Program-made: the position numbers and the translations under genes
NCBI GenBank assembly: GCA_013399115.1
Contig: VXAA01005176.1
Span: forward strand, 536,918 to 600,917
Direction: 5' to 3'
DNA: 64,000 nt
Origin: Anseranas semipalmata
Lineage: Eukaryota > Chordata > Aves > Anseriformes > Anseranatidae
Notes under the pieces: generated by a model
What the model saw: only the letters and a program-made list of their open reading frames with translations
Databases searched by the model: none
Told to the model about the DNA's origin: nothing
Shown here: positions 22,171 through 35,500 of the stretch, piece by piece
How positions within the stretch are numbered: the stretch's first letter is position 1
How the letters are laid out: every line of letters begins with the position of its first letter

Positions 22171-24580
22171 GTATGTCTTATAGAAGGCATACTTTATTAT
22201 GCAGACAGGGATCTGTATAATTTGCAAATATGGTACCTATCAGTAGTATTATGCCAAGTTACACAGTGATAGCAGCAAACCTGCAAAGACTAAAGAAAAC
22301 CTATACACTTCTCTATTAATCTTAACATAACCCAGTTTGCACAACCCAAGACAGTTTAGCCTTTGCTCATAGATCCACACTTTTTATTGATCACATGTTC
22401 AAAGAACTTCCTTATTTCACAAGCTCATTTTCATCTTAAAGAAGATGGTGAAATATTTTTTAAAAGCTGAAGTTTTAGGCAGATTTTTGAGTGCTCACAC
22501 CTATGAAAGACACCTGAAAGTCCTCAGAGAACACTAAACCTGGGGCTACCTTTCTAAATAAAACAAAACAACAAACTTAACAGGTACACATCCAGTGACC
22601 AGTAAATTCACAGAACTGTCTTTCCCTGGAGATTAGTGCTTTCACTGATATTTCACAGATACTTTAACAATAATCCCTTTATACAGGCGTGCAGATGCAT
22701 TTTTTACAGATAAAGCATCTTCCAAAAGTCTCAACTCCAGGTTGTCTTTTCAGAAGCCAAAGGTTAGTATTTCAGATTTCTTCAATAAAGCTAGCCCAGG
22801 AGCTGTCTGTGAATAGCAACTATCTTCATTTAACTACCTGCTAAAAGAGGCGTATTTTAGCTGAAATAATAGTTACCACATCACATGCCTTAAATATATT
22901 CATTGGCATTTTCCCTTTGTTTCATTTTGGCTGCAGTCTTTCTGCCTTCTCTTTCATTTTATTCCCTACTCTTCCATCGGTTGGCCTTTTTATCTCCATC
23001 TAACTAATGAAGATTTCTCCATTTCAGATCATTTCAAAAGCTTCAGCTGTGACAGTTGTAGATGCTTACTTCAATCACCTTTTATTTGTATCTATTCTGG
23101 CTTAACTTTGTTGTTGGTTTAACTTCATCGTGCAAGGATACGGGACTAAACTCGTCAGGAATTTATTGCATAAAACAGGCCTCTTTTTAAAATTACATTC
23201 ATCAGCTTAGAAGAATTAATGGATTAATACTGTGCTCAGATAAAACGAATTTTGAAATAGGACTGATATTGTTAAGCTGTATTTCTGCTAAATTAGTTTC
23301 CTAACAAAGTCAGGCTAGCCATAATATTTGGATTTACTATATCAGAACTACATTTAAAGCAACATTCAAGTTGCTTATGTTTATTTATTTATTGCATACC
23401 ACTCGCCCTAAATGTCAGCCCATACTGGTTCTACACTTATCAGTTTAAATAAAGACATCAGCTGTATAAGTAGGGCCAGTTTTCGCAAGTTTGTGCAAAA
23501 GATCTAGCACTAAAACATGCTAACGTGCAAATTTAAGGAATATTTAGGAAGTAAATTGTGCTATCTCTGGTATGGAAGAACTACATCACTTTCAATATAC
23601 AGGAAGAAGGGATGCCAAAAAAAAATCTCATATACTGAGAAAAATTTACTACTATTTTTGATTTAACAGCAAAATAAAAATGCATATTTACATCTAGAAA
23701 CAGAACTAACCCATAAATACTCTCTACATATATGTAATTAAGACACCAAACTTATGCTGACTACTCACAAGAGTATTTGGTTGGTTACTCAATAGATTTC
23801 TTCTTTTCTTTACCAACTGTATTTATTATGTGAAAAAAAAAATCAGACTGAAAATACACTTTATCACACAATTTATTCTCACATTCCACATGTTTGAGCA
23901 TAACATCAGAATACCTATTTATTTCACAAAGTTCCTTTGTGCTTCATGGCTTCCCTCTCTTTTTATATTTTAGTATATCAAATCTTAGTGATTGGTTACT
24001 TTGTCCTCAGTCCCACTGGGCCTGTTATCTGTAATTAAATATAAGCCTCTGTGATATTAGTAGTGCACTGATGGATTGTTGCTTACCTACCAGGCACCAC
24101 TTAGAGAAATGGAGGTCCTTGAAAGCAAACAGCATCAGAGCATAAATCAGCTTGAATGAAGACAGGAGTGAATATAGATTTTGTGGTAAGAACGCTCAGG
24201 AGATTGTTCTTCGAAGACCACAGATTAGAGATTACATCCATATTGATTTATCGTCAGACATTTATTGATCATTGGCTAAATGACTGTACAGATAAACATA
24301 TGTATCTTTGCACTTCTGCCACTAGACCTAACCTTACTGACTATGCAAAACTAAAAGCATAACCCTCTCAAACCTAAAACCTTGATTAAACACTGCATGA
24401 AGGTTTGTGCAGTACAAGTGATCTGAAAGAGAACACAAAAATGCACTTGCTACTCCCATGAGAATAAAGAGAAGCCCAATTAGTAATATTCCAATTTATT
24501 TTCAACCATTTAAGTAAACTTTTCTACGACTACCCCTGCAACTCTGAAATCCCTTTGCCATATTTCTTGTTATGTCAGGG

Positions 24581-24600
24581 AAAAAAAAAAAAAAAAAAAA
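24581..24600 (+). repeat. poly-A tract (A20)
   Basis: Twenty A in a row, followed by an A/C-rich stretch. No mobile element body is recognisable upstream. Confidence 0.9.
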
Positions 24601-26648
24601 CCAACAACAAAACATGGATCCACAGTTACTTATAACTTTCAAATTATGGGCATTGCTAGGAAGAATTAATATCATAAGAAACAGATCGCTTGTCTGATGA
24701 GTAGGAGCTGTCAGAAAATTCCTAAAGTGATTTTCAGTTAGGCTTATCCGTTCACACTCTGTAGTATGACAAAAAAAGATCCTCTATCTCAGGGAGCTGG
24801 GGCATGTAAATCCAATGTTTCAAAGTTGCAAGCATCCAGGTTAGTGAAGCTTACCTTCAGTGTAGTCTGCCATTTACAACACATTGTTTTGATGAAATCA
24901 CTATGAAGCTACATTCAGTTCTTGTACTCATTCAAGAACAAATAATATTCCAGCAAAATTAATAACAATAACGAGAACACAAGCTTGCATAAGCCAAAAC
25001 GAAGCAGAGAAGAAACATGTAAAAGAAAGAACCAGTTAAATACAAAGATGAAACCAGCAATCAGTGAACTAGCAGTCTAATTTTAATGAATTTTAATGCA
25101 GTTTTGCTGTGGACATCAATAAAGGGTTTCACACACTAATAACCAGAGAAGTTCATCTGAGTTCAACCTTTGCTAATCAACACTCTTTCACATCCAGAAT
25201 AGAAAATTGTACATAAATACTCAACACATCACCAATTACCCACAACCCAGATGGAAATCTCCCATTAGCCTCCTTCTCCCCAGCAGCAAAACATTTGGTG
25301 AGGAGAGAGATCAGAAGCCTCTGCAACTTTCAGGCACTCTCCCACCCCATCCCCTTCCAAAGCTAGCTGGTAGGAGTGCCTGAAGTTAATCACTCCTACT
25401 TCAGAAGAACAGGACAAACCCACTAGAAATGTTTTCTACCTTGTTCGCAAGCTCTCTCTTCCAAGGAGTTTTTCTTTCTGACATCCTGTGATAGTTTTTC
25501 CCAGATAACTGGAGAAGTCCTTCAAAACCTGTTACTGAAAGAAAATCCCCTGCACTTCTCCAAGCCATCTGGCCTCCTGATCTTTCTCTCTCCAGCTGCT
25601 GCAGCTTGTAATTAGCCCCAGCTGAACGGCTAGTTAATCACCTTCAGCAGAATCACATGAGGCATATACATCTCGTTGCAGGGCATGGACCAAAATTTAG
25701 AGATTAAAAGCAAATTTTTATTATATCTCTTTTGTTGTCTTTGTAACCCATATGAAGAAGATTGTCTTGGAAGTTTAAAGACAGAAAGAGTATATATTAC
25801 TTTTTACGATACAGTAGAAGTGAAGAAAACATCTATGTTTACTGTTAATTCAAAATTCAAATGAGCATACACTAAAGCTTTTCCACTGGAAAAATAAATC
25901 ACTAGCTGTGAAGATAAAATAAAGACTTATTTGCAAATAGCAAATATTGTTTTTGTAGAAAATGATGCCAGAAGGCAAAGGTTAGAATTTATTACTGGAA
26001 AGAAGACTTTAAATTAGAAAGTGTTAAGTCAAGAGAAATTGTGCTGAGCTAGAACTCTAAAAATACACCTAGTAATATTTAAGGTTAACTTAATGTATAA
26101 TATGCCACTAGAATGAAAACACCTGGATTAACTATATTATCAGGAACACTTTGAGAGAACTGCAGAAAATGAAATACTGAAAAATAGTGATTACTTTGGA
26201 ACAGAAAAGCCTATTGCTTATATTTTATTTTATGAAAAAAAGCAAACTAATGAGACTGTATAAAACTATATTTTCATTTCATGGTTATAGCTCCAGTGAA
26301 ATGTCTAAACCAAAACAAATTTTGTTCATTATTGTTCATTATTTATGTTGTTATGAGAAACCAACAACAAAGTTGGTTTATAAGTATTAATGCAAATTAC
26401 TCTCACTGCATCCATATACCCATACTATTAGAACTGTGGACAATTCATAATGAATAATGCAATTTTTTTTTCATATTTACTTCACCACCAACTTGAGGCT
26501 ATAACATACAGAAATTTGAGTGAAAAATGCAGAAGGAAAAGAAAGAAGAGAGACAGTCCTGAAGGAGGGAACAGAAACTTAGATGTCAGTCATTCCCTAA
26601 CAATTACTGGGGTATGCTCATCCATATACCTATCCTTTCTCTTTGTAG

Positions 26649-26705
26649 CATTGTTTGATTTCCATTGTTCACCAGAGCACAATTTCAACATAACAGAGGC
26701 AGAAG
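26649..26705 (+). other. candidate 57-nt cassette exon (weak)
   Basis: A strong acceptor (CCTTTCTCTTTGTAG) precedes 26649 and AGAAG|GTACTG follows 26705. The interval is 57 nt, divisible by three, and lies inside a long open frame that gives phase 1 at both ends (ALFDFHCSPEHNFNITEAEG, with an N-glycosylation-type NIT). Symmetric phase 1-1 exons are common in extracellular modules. The donor is only moderate and the peptide is not recognised. Confidence 0.15.
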
Positions 26706-27900
26706 GTACTGCTACTAGATGCATTTCAGAAATACTTGCTGAGGAATGCTTCCAGGCATTTCTATGGAAACCTCTGGGTTGCAGCAGGGGGAAAACGCCT
26801 GTGCTCGGGGGTCAGCTGCCCCTCTCTTGCCCTTGGCGTGCTCAGCCATTAATGTGGAGATCTGGTGAGCCTCCTAGTCCTCTGGAGCACAGATTTTTTT
26901 TTTATGGCACATACATATTTTGGATACCCAGAGTTGAATTTCACATTAATTACACCAGGATCACCATGAACACATTGATCTACGGTACAGGTCTATGGAC
27001 CCTTGGGTGCTCCCACCAGGAAGCCAGAAGGAGCTAATTTCCTGTGATTCTCAAGCCAGGAATACCCACCTTCTGCAGAAGCAGAAAGAGTGAAACACAT
27101 CTAGTGCCTTGAAAAGCAATACTCTGCCTTCGCCTAGGATAGATGAGACCTGCTTTTCTTGGTGGCTGGCACAGAGCCTTCCCTCACTGAGAGCTTCAAA
27201 TACCACCATCGCTCAGAGGTATCTGAATTAATATCTCTAGACCGATGCTGTGCGTTCTCAGTACTCACTTGGGTCGACACGGCACAGCATTGTCTCAGGC
27301 ATGTCTGCGTACTCCACAGTGTTACTGAGAGTCACATAACCATAACTATATTAAAAACAAAAAGCAAACAAACAAACTTATATTTTAAATATCACTAGTG
27401 AGAGCTGCAAAGAATACCATAACGCTATATGTGGCATACAGCGGCGTTTGAAGAAAATACTACTGATTGTCCCTAGTTCTGCTCCTGATTTTGTAGCTGA
27501 CCTGCAGTGTGAGACAAAATGAATCATTTTTACCATTTTGTGCCTCTGTTTGCCTATCTAATAGATAACATAACCAAAATTTGCTTTTCCTTTAAAAGTA
27601 CTTGCAGGTGGATGGAGGAACAGCAAAATATACACAGTGAGAGCAAAACACTTGAGAGCCAAACTGGGCACAAAAGGCAGCAGTCTGATGAACGCCTTCC
27701 TGAATAAGATCTTCGTATCTTTTTTTTTATCCTTCTAAATAACTATAATAAACATAATGTAATTCTTCTACAGAACATTACATTTGATGATACCATTTGG
27801 TACTGTAATTTCTGTGAAGATCTGAATAGAATTGTGTCAATTTTGGCTTTGACAAAATGAGGCTAATAACTACCAATCAATCAATTCTGCTCAGATTTTC

Positions 27901-27935
<35 letters not shown>
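27901..27935 (+). repeat. (CA)7 followed by poly-A
   Basis: Seven CA units run directly into an A tract that ends at 27935. This is a compound simple repeat. Confidence 0.9.
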
Positions 27936-29117
27936 CGTACTATAGACATACATTACAAATAGGTACAAATATTATCAAGTGGGTCTGTTCACTCTGAAAA
28001 GATTTTACTGTAGACCTTGTACAAGACCTTGTAACTGCAGTGTAAAAAACCCAGCTACACCTACAAATGTATTTTGTACTGGGGAAAATGTTTATAGTCT
28101 ATATACTGATCTTCTCTTTTACAGTCAAGTTTATATCCTATGTGCTACCATGTGGCTAAGTAGTTTTCTCAGCGTTAATTTCTTAGTCTTCCTTCTTATT
28201 TGAATGATAACAGCTGGGAATGCTAGCACATTATAAACTGCCAATCTCTTTGGAAGCTGCAGTTACAACCATTAAGTAAACATCAGTTATTAAAATTAAG
28301 CCTTCAACATGCTGAGAAGCCTCTGTTTTTCTTTCGATTATGAGTAAATGTGTTAAAAATGAGGATGGTGTGCTCCTTTGCTGCTTATTCCTCCTGCTAA
28401 TTGTAAAATGCACTGTTTACAGTAGGTCAAGATATCCAGCCATGACGATCAGCACAGTTTGTTATTACAAAGAAATACATCCAGAGGAAAGATGATTTTT
28501 GTAAAGTATCTTCCTTATGCTACTATCATTTTACATTATTTACGTTGCAATAATGTTTTATATAAATGTGTTTCTTCCAATGATGAAATGATTTGGAATT
28601 GGCATGGAGAGACAGAGAAACACCTAGACACCATTGGTGAGGGAAAAGCCATATTAATTATTCAAACTGTATCCAACACCTTTATAAAGTTAAGGATTAA
28701 AGAAATGCGCAGAGCAGGAATAAGAGCTGGATGCAGCTGAAACGTAGTGAAGAAGATACAAGGAAGAAAGCTGAATTTAGGTGGACAAGCTACAGAAGGA
28801 CATAGCTAAATTAAGTGGAGGAAAATGTGAGGGGGATATGACTCTCCCTCATATCCTGGGATTAGATGAGAGTCTGACCAAAATTAAAGAAAATGTTAAT
28901 AATCTGGCTATAATCAGCTGAGGGGTATTAACTGAAGGAACTGTCAGTCCCATTTGTTCAACAAAGCAATTAATCTTTGAATAACTCAAATCTACAAGCA
29001 AGTCATTAGAAAGAACAAAGTTGTGGCTTCTACCTTCTCACGACAGGAGATCAGATCCTTATCTTTATGTTACCCCATCTCATCCCTACACATGGAGAAG
29101 GCTGGGCCAAGAATCAT

Positions 29118-29164
29118 ATTAAAAGCTTAGAAAAGCTTTTAATTGGAAGCTTAATTGGAAGCTT
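29118..29164. repeat. 11-bp hairpin plus 12-bp tandem duplication at a CR1 junction
   Basis: ATTAAAAGCTT (29118-29128) and its reverse complement (29133-29143) are separated by four bases. The second arm runs into two perfect copies of AATTGGAAGCTT (29141-29152 and 29153-29164). CR1 homology begins immediately afterwards. Such local duplications can arise by template slippage at an insertion junction. Confidence 0.85.
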
Positions 29165-29165
29165 T

Positions 29166-29342
29166 CATTGGAACAGGCTGCCCAGGGAAGTGGTCGAGTC
29201 ACCATCCCTGGATGTATTTAAAAGACGTTTGGATGCAGAGCTTGGAGACTTGGTCTAGTGGAGGGATTGATAGTGTTAGGTCTTAGGTTGGACTAGGTGA
29301 TCTTGAAGGTCTCTTCCAACCAAAAGATTCTGTGATTCTGTG
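29166..29342 (+). mobile_element. CR1 LINE 3' fragment
   Basis: This short 5'-truncated CR1 copy on the plus strand carries the last residues of ORF2 ([21 protein letters not shown], stop near 29259) and the 3' UTR. The 3' end shows the classic run GGTTGGACTAGGTGATCTTG, then CTCTTCCAACC, then two ATTCTGTG units. It belongs to a different CR1 subtype from the copy at 13752-14335 and retains few CpGs, so it is probably older. An open frame beginning in unique DNA at 29067 happens to continue into the ORF2 tail; that is coincidental. Confidence 0.95.
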
Positions 29343-30702
29343 AAAACAGTGTTGAGGGTAGTTTTCCTCCTGCTTCTGTGTAGTATATATATGGAAGGGC
29401 AATATTTGATGTTCAAGTTGACACATTCTTATCCTAATTAAAGCACAATCCTATTTTCTTAATTTTCTTATGTGATGTGCTGCAGAATTGCCAAGCCTTC
29501 TTTGCCTAGCATTTGTGCTTCAAAGCATTGCACAGAATAACTGAAAAATAGACAGCTGCATTGCAGGTTTGAGCTAACACAATTTGATCTACCCATTTGC
29601 TTTTCCTTCTATATTCCCTTTTTTTCTCCTTTTTTGTTTGTTTTGTTTTCTCACGCACACACACACAAAAAGTGCATCAGATGCCTCGTATATGCCTGCT
29701 ACCAGCTGAAAGTTCTGTTGTGCCTCAAGAAAACCTTGTTGATCAATACCAATTCCATGTAACTTACCGTGTGTTCTTTGATCCTTCTCAACTAGTTATT
29801 AAAAAAACATGTCCTTGTGTTAGTCATCTACACACAGAATTTTGGGGTTGAATTCTGCAGTAGTGATATGGGCACAGATAGCGTGGAAAGGAAAACATGA
29901 TTCCATCTGGACAAATAACACCGATTGACAGAGTTATTTTTAAAAACACTTATCACTTTGGTTTGTGTGTGTAAAATGAGATAACAGATCTTTTCATATT
30001 TCTTTTAACTGAGAAATACTCTCCAAGCCCAAAGAGACTGTTTCAACAAGTAATTCTAGACTGATGTATCTGTACTGAGATTATTCACAATAACTTACAG
30101 CTTTGTCAGCTATGCATTACAGGGTATATATAAACTAGAACCAGATGATGGACTATCAGCAAAAGTATAAATATTGTATTTATCTTGAGAGTTTTCACCA
30201 GGTCTGTTTGCTAACACATTCTGACCAGAAGCAGAAGGCGTTAAGGATGAACTAGAAGCTTTGTTCAGATTTTACTGAGTGAATGAGATTCTGGCCCTGC
30301 AAGTGGTCCACAGCAAGTGTGTGAAGCACTGCTAACACCAGCCACAGCTCTGCCCAACACACCAAACGCTGCCGGTCAGAAAGTCCTAAAGAGAGAGTAC
30401 ATCATTTCCATTTCATTTTAACTTTTTTCCCTACTTCCTTTAATAGGTCTTGTTTCAAATATGAAATTATTCTTAGGTGGGCAAGTGAATTTTAATTTCC
30501 CACCTAACAGCATATCTGCATCTAAAAAGAGAACAGCACGTCCTCTCATGACCTCCAAATAAAATGCAGGACATTTATTTGAATAATAATGCAACTTCAG
30601 CTTGTTACCAACCAAATCTCAGTCATCTAAAGCTTACATTTATAGAAACTTAGTATTTGTTAGGGGTATCACAGAGTACCTGGGAGCAACCCTGGAGTTA
30701 GG
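29343..30702. other. non-coding DNA, no gene seen
   Basis: AT-rich sequence including a T-rich stretch with a short CA run near 29655. No RNA gene or recognisable protein was found. Confidence 0.55.
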
Positions 30703-30737
30703 TGCTGCTGCTGCTAATAATAATGATGATGATGATG

Positions 30738-30769
<32 letters not shown>
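30703..30769. repeat. compound trinucleotide repeat (TGC/AAT/GAT/AAT)
   Basis: Four TGC units, three AAT, five GAT and nine AAT follow one another without interruption. In one frame they would encode runs of Ala, Asn and Asp inside an 82-codon open frame (30602-30850), but nothing else suggests that frame is a gene. Confidence 0.92.
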
Positions 30770-30770
<1 letters not shown>

Positions 30771-32558
30771 CCTTCATTTTAAGGAGCTTTTACTCCAAAC
30801 AGAGTAAGAAAAGCTCCACGAATGAACTGCAGTTAAAATATTGTGAATGAGTTTCCTAAATCTTGTGCCTTCTCCTTAGTTACTGATTGCTCCTACTTTC
30901 CATTGAAAGTACTGAAAAATATGTTTATGTCTATACATTATAAATCTGTGGAACTGGAAAGCCTTCTAAAAACGAACATTTAAAGGACAGAGATTTGAGG
31001 ATAACCAGAATAATTGTGTCACACTGAAGAACTAAGTGCAGAATATATCTGATATATGTTGATTCATCAGCTATTCTATGAATTACTTATAAAAGAAGTC
31101 TTCACGTTGCCGCTATGGTATTTTCTACCACACAAGCTCTGTCTGACATCCTTTTTGGAAATGCTTCTAATTTATATGAAAGAAAGTATATGAAATCATT
31201 ATGCATATTGCTGTTTATTTTTAATTTTCTAAGGGTTATAAAATGCACACTGAGAACCAAACGCAAATCGTTTCCTCTTCAGTGTTGCTGAACAAGATAT
31301 CAGATTCTTAATGAGGAAAAAAACAGAACATCAGTTTGTTATGCATCTTATTCATGAATACATCCAGAAAGGATGAATAGATGGCTGACTGTAATAAGGA
31401 ATAGCAAATGATACACAGCACAGTAGACATTTTCATTATACTTCACTTCACTTCAGTTACCAAAACTATAGATTAGCAATGATGCTGGGAAAAGGAGCAC
31501 ACCTGACATTTTGGTGCTCGTTTCAGCTCATACAAATGCGCTAATTTTCAATAGACTGTTGCAAGCTTAACAGGACTTCCTGAACATCTTATATTTTCAA
31601 ATTAGAGATGCAAAGAGCAAAAGTATAGGTTCTTCTCCTTTGCATTTAGTTGACAACAAAAAAAAAAAAAAAAAGGAAAAATGTCAGTGAAAGATATACG
31701 TCTCATTCAAATGAGTGAAAGATAATGAATGATAAAAGAAAAAGACAATAACAATAAACAACACATTCAGTGTGAACGACTCTCACTCATGTTTCTACTT
31801 TTTTTTTTGCCTGTAACTGTCCTAACAAAGGCCCTAGCATAGCACAGGAGGACTCTCAGCACAGTAGAAAGCCCACTGAAGTGTGGTTTTTTTTTTCATT
31901 TGTTTTTTTAACCTGTGTAGAGGTAAAACATGCTTACATATCCTGATGGATCAAGGCTCACGTTTCCTAACACAGAGAGCTATTTTTATCTCATAATTAG
32001 ATAACTTCTACTATATGTTTATAAAGTATCATGACCATGACAAGATTAACACTTTTTTTAACCTTGAAAACTTATATTTATCTTTGATTCTTAGCCACAG
32101 TGATTTTTTTGATATAGAAAGGTGAGTATTCCTGAATATTAAAATAAAAGATAAATTGCTTGTGCTAAATATGCAAAATGACTCCTTAACCATGCACTTC
32201 TACACCTTCCTACCTGCCAAATATCTTTTTTCCTCCTGCCCTCACACCAAATATAATGATTGCCAAATTCACAATATGAAGCCCAGGGCTATGCAATACT
32301 TTTTTTGCTGAGCTTTGCAAAATTGGTTTGTAGTCTTTCATAGGAGACTGAAATTTGTCTAGTGCAAGAGAAAGAGAAAAATATCCAGGATCAGCATATA
32401 CTTTTCCTCCTGAAGAAAGCATTTTGTACAAACCGTGTGAAGAACACTTCAAAAGGGGTAGGTTGTCTTTTTTCCACCATCATTGCTATAACCAAAGCTA
32501 TAAAAGGTGTTTTATTTGAACAGGTTCTCAACGAAATACCTGTAAATGGAAATCTCAT
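30770..32558. other. non-coding DNA, no gene seen
   Basis: AT-rich DNA with an A17 tract at 31658-31674 and several T runs of 8-10 bases around 31800-31910. Nothing gene-like was recognised. Confidence 0.55.

Positions 32559-32586
<28 letters not shown>
32559..32586. repeat. (CA)14 microsatellite
   Basis: Fourteen uninterrupted CA units. This is the longest dinucleotide CA array in the window and is likely polymorphic in length. Confidence 0.95.
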
Positions 32587-32590
<4 letters not shown>

Positions 32591-35500
32591 TTAGAAAATT
32601 TCTTGCAATTGTACCTCTGGTCAGAACCAAAGATTTTGTTCCTACACTGTACCAAAATATAATGAAAATAAGCTGTATCAGACCTCTCGTGGAAATGGGG
32701 ATTGTTCTGCACATGCAGAAACTAAAAGAAAAATAATTCTATTCAGACATCATAAAAAAACTGATTAGAATTTAATTCACTATTAAGATGTTAAAAAATA
32801 TTGCATGTATTGTTCTAAATGAAGAATACTATGGAAACCTTATTCTAATAATTCTTTCAGATGAGAAATACACTTTCACCATTTTAAATATAAGGAAGCT
32901 GATCCTGCTTTATAAATAAATTAACAAAAGGTAATAAAGGATTATTATGGTTTCGTAAGTGGACAACCAATTGTTGTATCCATAGAGTGCAAAGGGGCAA
33001 TGAGTTGCTTGTTTTGTGGATTGTAACATCTACAGCTCTATTACTGTTCTTACTACAGCATATAACACCTCATGCATGCAACATGCTCATTAATTATTCA
33101 TACGCAATTTATAAGCAGAAAAGAAAATATAGAAATGAATGATCTTCTTGTTAGTGTGCTGTGTCCCCTTTCACAAAAATGAGATGGATCTAGGAAGCAG
33201 GAAAGAAAACAATGGGAGACTTTTGGAGTAAAGCTAATACACATAGCCAGAAACGCAACTGATAATGAGGATGATATAGTTGCCTGCAATTTTGGAGTGA
33301 CTAATTAGACAGCTGTGTAGAGTAGACTTCCATGGAAGCTACAGAGAAACAGACTAAAAACCAGATTTATCTAGCTCCAATGTGAAGATGAGCTGAGATT
33401 TGCCAAAATTACTGAGCAGTGGGGTTGGTTTCTCATTAACTCTGTATTACTGCGTAACAAGGCTATGAGATAAGCAAATACAATTTGTCATCCAACTTTA
33501 AAATTATACAAACCTGTAACAGTTCATAGCTTTGTTTTCTCTTCTAGCTTCTCTCTTTTCTCTACATGTAATACCTTTGAGAACAAAACCCTGTTAATGT
33601 TCTACTGCATTTTTAATGAAGAATAATAAACTGTTAAATCATATATCTATCACTTCGCTGGATCCTTAATTTAATGAATTAGTAAACTCTTTGACAGTTG
33701 TGCTCATATTATATGAGCAGAAAGTTGCCAAAGCATGGCTGGTAAGTGAAGAAAGAACAATCTACATACTAGAATATATCAACTAACTGCCTTCTGTCTT
33801 ACTAAGTAAGACTGTCTTCCTTTACTCTCTGTTTACTAAAGCAAGACTAACAATCCATGAAAGTTTCAGGAATATACAAGAATAACCCTGCAAAGGACAA
33901 AAACCAAGGCAATATCATAAGATATTGTATTAGAGATACAGCCATCAGAGATGTATTCTGAGATGATTGTCATTTTCCAGAATATACCTCTATGGATCTT
34001 GTTGTTGGCTTTTTTGTTTGTTTCATTTTTTAAATGTACATGTTTCTCATCAATAAAACAAAGGAGAACACAAACCTGAAGGTGAGATCCAGCCTCCTTC
34101 TTTCTGAACTTTTGAAAAGTCACGACCTTGACTCCATCCCTCTTTTGGATGCTATGAACCAGTTCTATTCCTATTTGCCCAACTAGAACCTTGCAACTAA
34201 GCTCATAAGAAATTCACAAAAGTTAGCTTTCATCTAAATCTTGACGAGAAGCCTGCAATCTACTTTTCAAAGCTCAGTTCTCTGATCTAAGCCACCTACA
34301 AATTGATTTAAGAAGTGCCGAGCACTACAATCAGAAAATCAAAGAGAGGTAAGCATGCTGTGGACTTCTGAAAGGCAGACAAGTCGAGAAAAAGAATAGG
34401 GGTTCCCTGCAGAGTGGAATCCACGATGGGCTAGGACCCAAAGTTAGGAGAAATCATCACTGGGGATTCATTGCATATGATGTGGTTAAATAAGATTGAT
34501 ACTAGAGATATATCATGCCTTGTTAACACTCTTTGGGTAAAACTCAAGGGATTTGCTAATACTGCTAACGCATCTGATTCCACTCAATGATATCAACAGG
34601 CATGTGCTTTTTTGCTAGAGAAAAGTTCTTTTTGATATTCTATAAGGTTCTCAGAGGTCACAAATAATTTTTTGAGTGCTACCCAGCAGAAGACTGCTGC
34701 TAGTGGAAGAGTCGATGAGAGCTAACTTTATTAAAACCAGATTTAATTTTGACGATAGTGAACTGCCTAAAAAATACCCTGTAAGGAAGCATGGTTATAT
34801 ATTTCAATATCTAACATTTAAAACCTCAAGGTCTTCATTGCAGCAGTTAGTCCAGGCTTAGGCAAAAGAGGGCATTGTAGGACTTCTCAGTGTCAGCCAA
34901 AGGGACACAACTTGCTGCTCCTTAGAGAAAGAGGCTTCCAGTTTGCACTTGCTCAAAATAAGGACAGTTCTTTGGGAAACGGGCTCTACTTTTCCATCAA
35001 AATATGTTTGTGCTTTAAAGGAGGTCAGAACTCTTCTCTCTGCCTCCTCTTCCTCATCACTGATTACAGACAAAGCCAGATGCTGCCCCAAAGACAGGGA
35101 AAGCTCTGCTGTGCAATTCAGCTTCCCATGAGGTCACTGGTCAGCACTTTGCAATCTGCCATGAAGAGGGACCTGCAAAGGTGCTCTGCAACAGAGGTGC
35201 AGCTTGGATTTGATATTCTTCAGTCTCTTGTATGGAAGTAGGAGTTTGCTCTGGTGCATTGTTGCCAGGATGTTGATTCTTGTATATTGTATCCATGTGC
35301 AAGCTACTTGGAGTTCTTCAGCACTGGCTATTGGCAGATACTCACTCATGCCTCAGCTATAATATACAGAAAGGACTATAACAACCTTGTGAGGACTGTC
35401 CTTACATCAACTTTGCTTTGCAAACTATGGCATCAATAGCCAACATGGAGGAGTAAGATGCCCTATGCATCTTTAGACACCATCAAAGGCATAAAGGCTG

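Larger units (their letters stand above)
22171..29100. other. non-coding DNA, no certain gene
   Basis: AT-rich DNA with an A20 tract at 24581-24600. A slightly GC-richer stretch lies at 25250-25650. A 195-codon plus-strand open frame (26450-27037) encloses a possible 57-nt exon. No domain, repeat family or RNA gene was recognised. Confidence 0.5.

Noticed and set aside
26782..26797. CTCF-like motif in GCAGCAGGGGGAAA
   Set aside because: Key positions of the core motif are mismatched; one weak match is not evidence.
26450..27037. 195-codon open frame as an intact single-exon gene
   Set aside because: No recognisable domain, promoter or Kozak context. The sequence changes character along its length. 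Only the inner 57-nt splice-bounded part was kept as a weak candidate.
29067..29258. 63-codon open frame as a gene fused to a CR1 tail
   Set aside because: The second half is plain CR1 ORF2 and the first half is unique DNA that is open by coincidence.
30602..30850. Protein with Ala/Asn/Asp homopolymer runs
   Set aside because: The runs are the trinucleotide microsatellite read in one frame; nothing else supports coding.
32391..32714. Cys/Val-repeat protein on the minus strand
   Set aside because: The repeat is the (CA)14 microsatellite translated; no other evidence.
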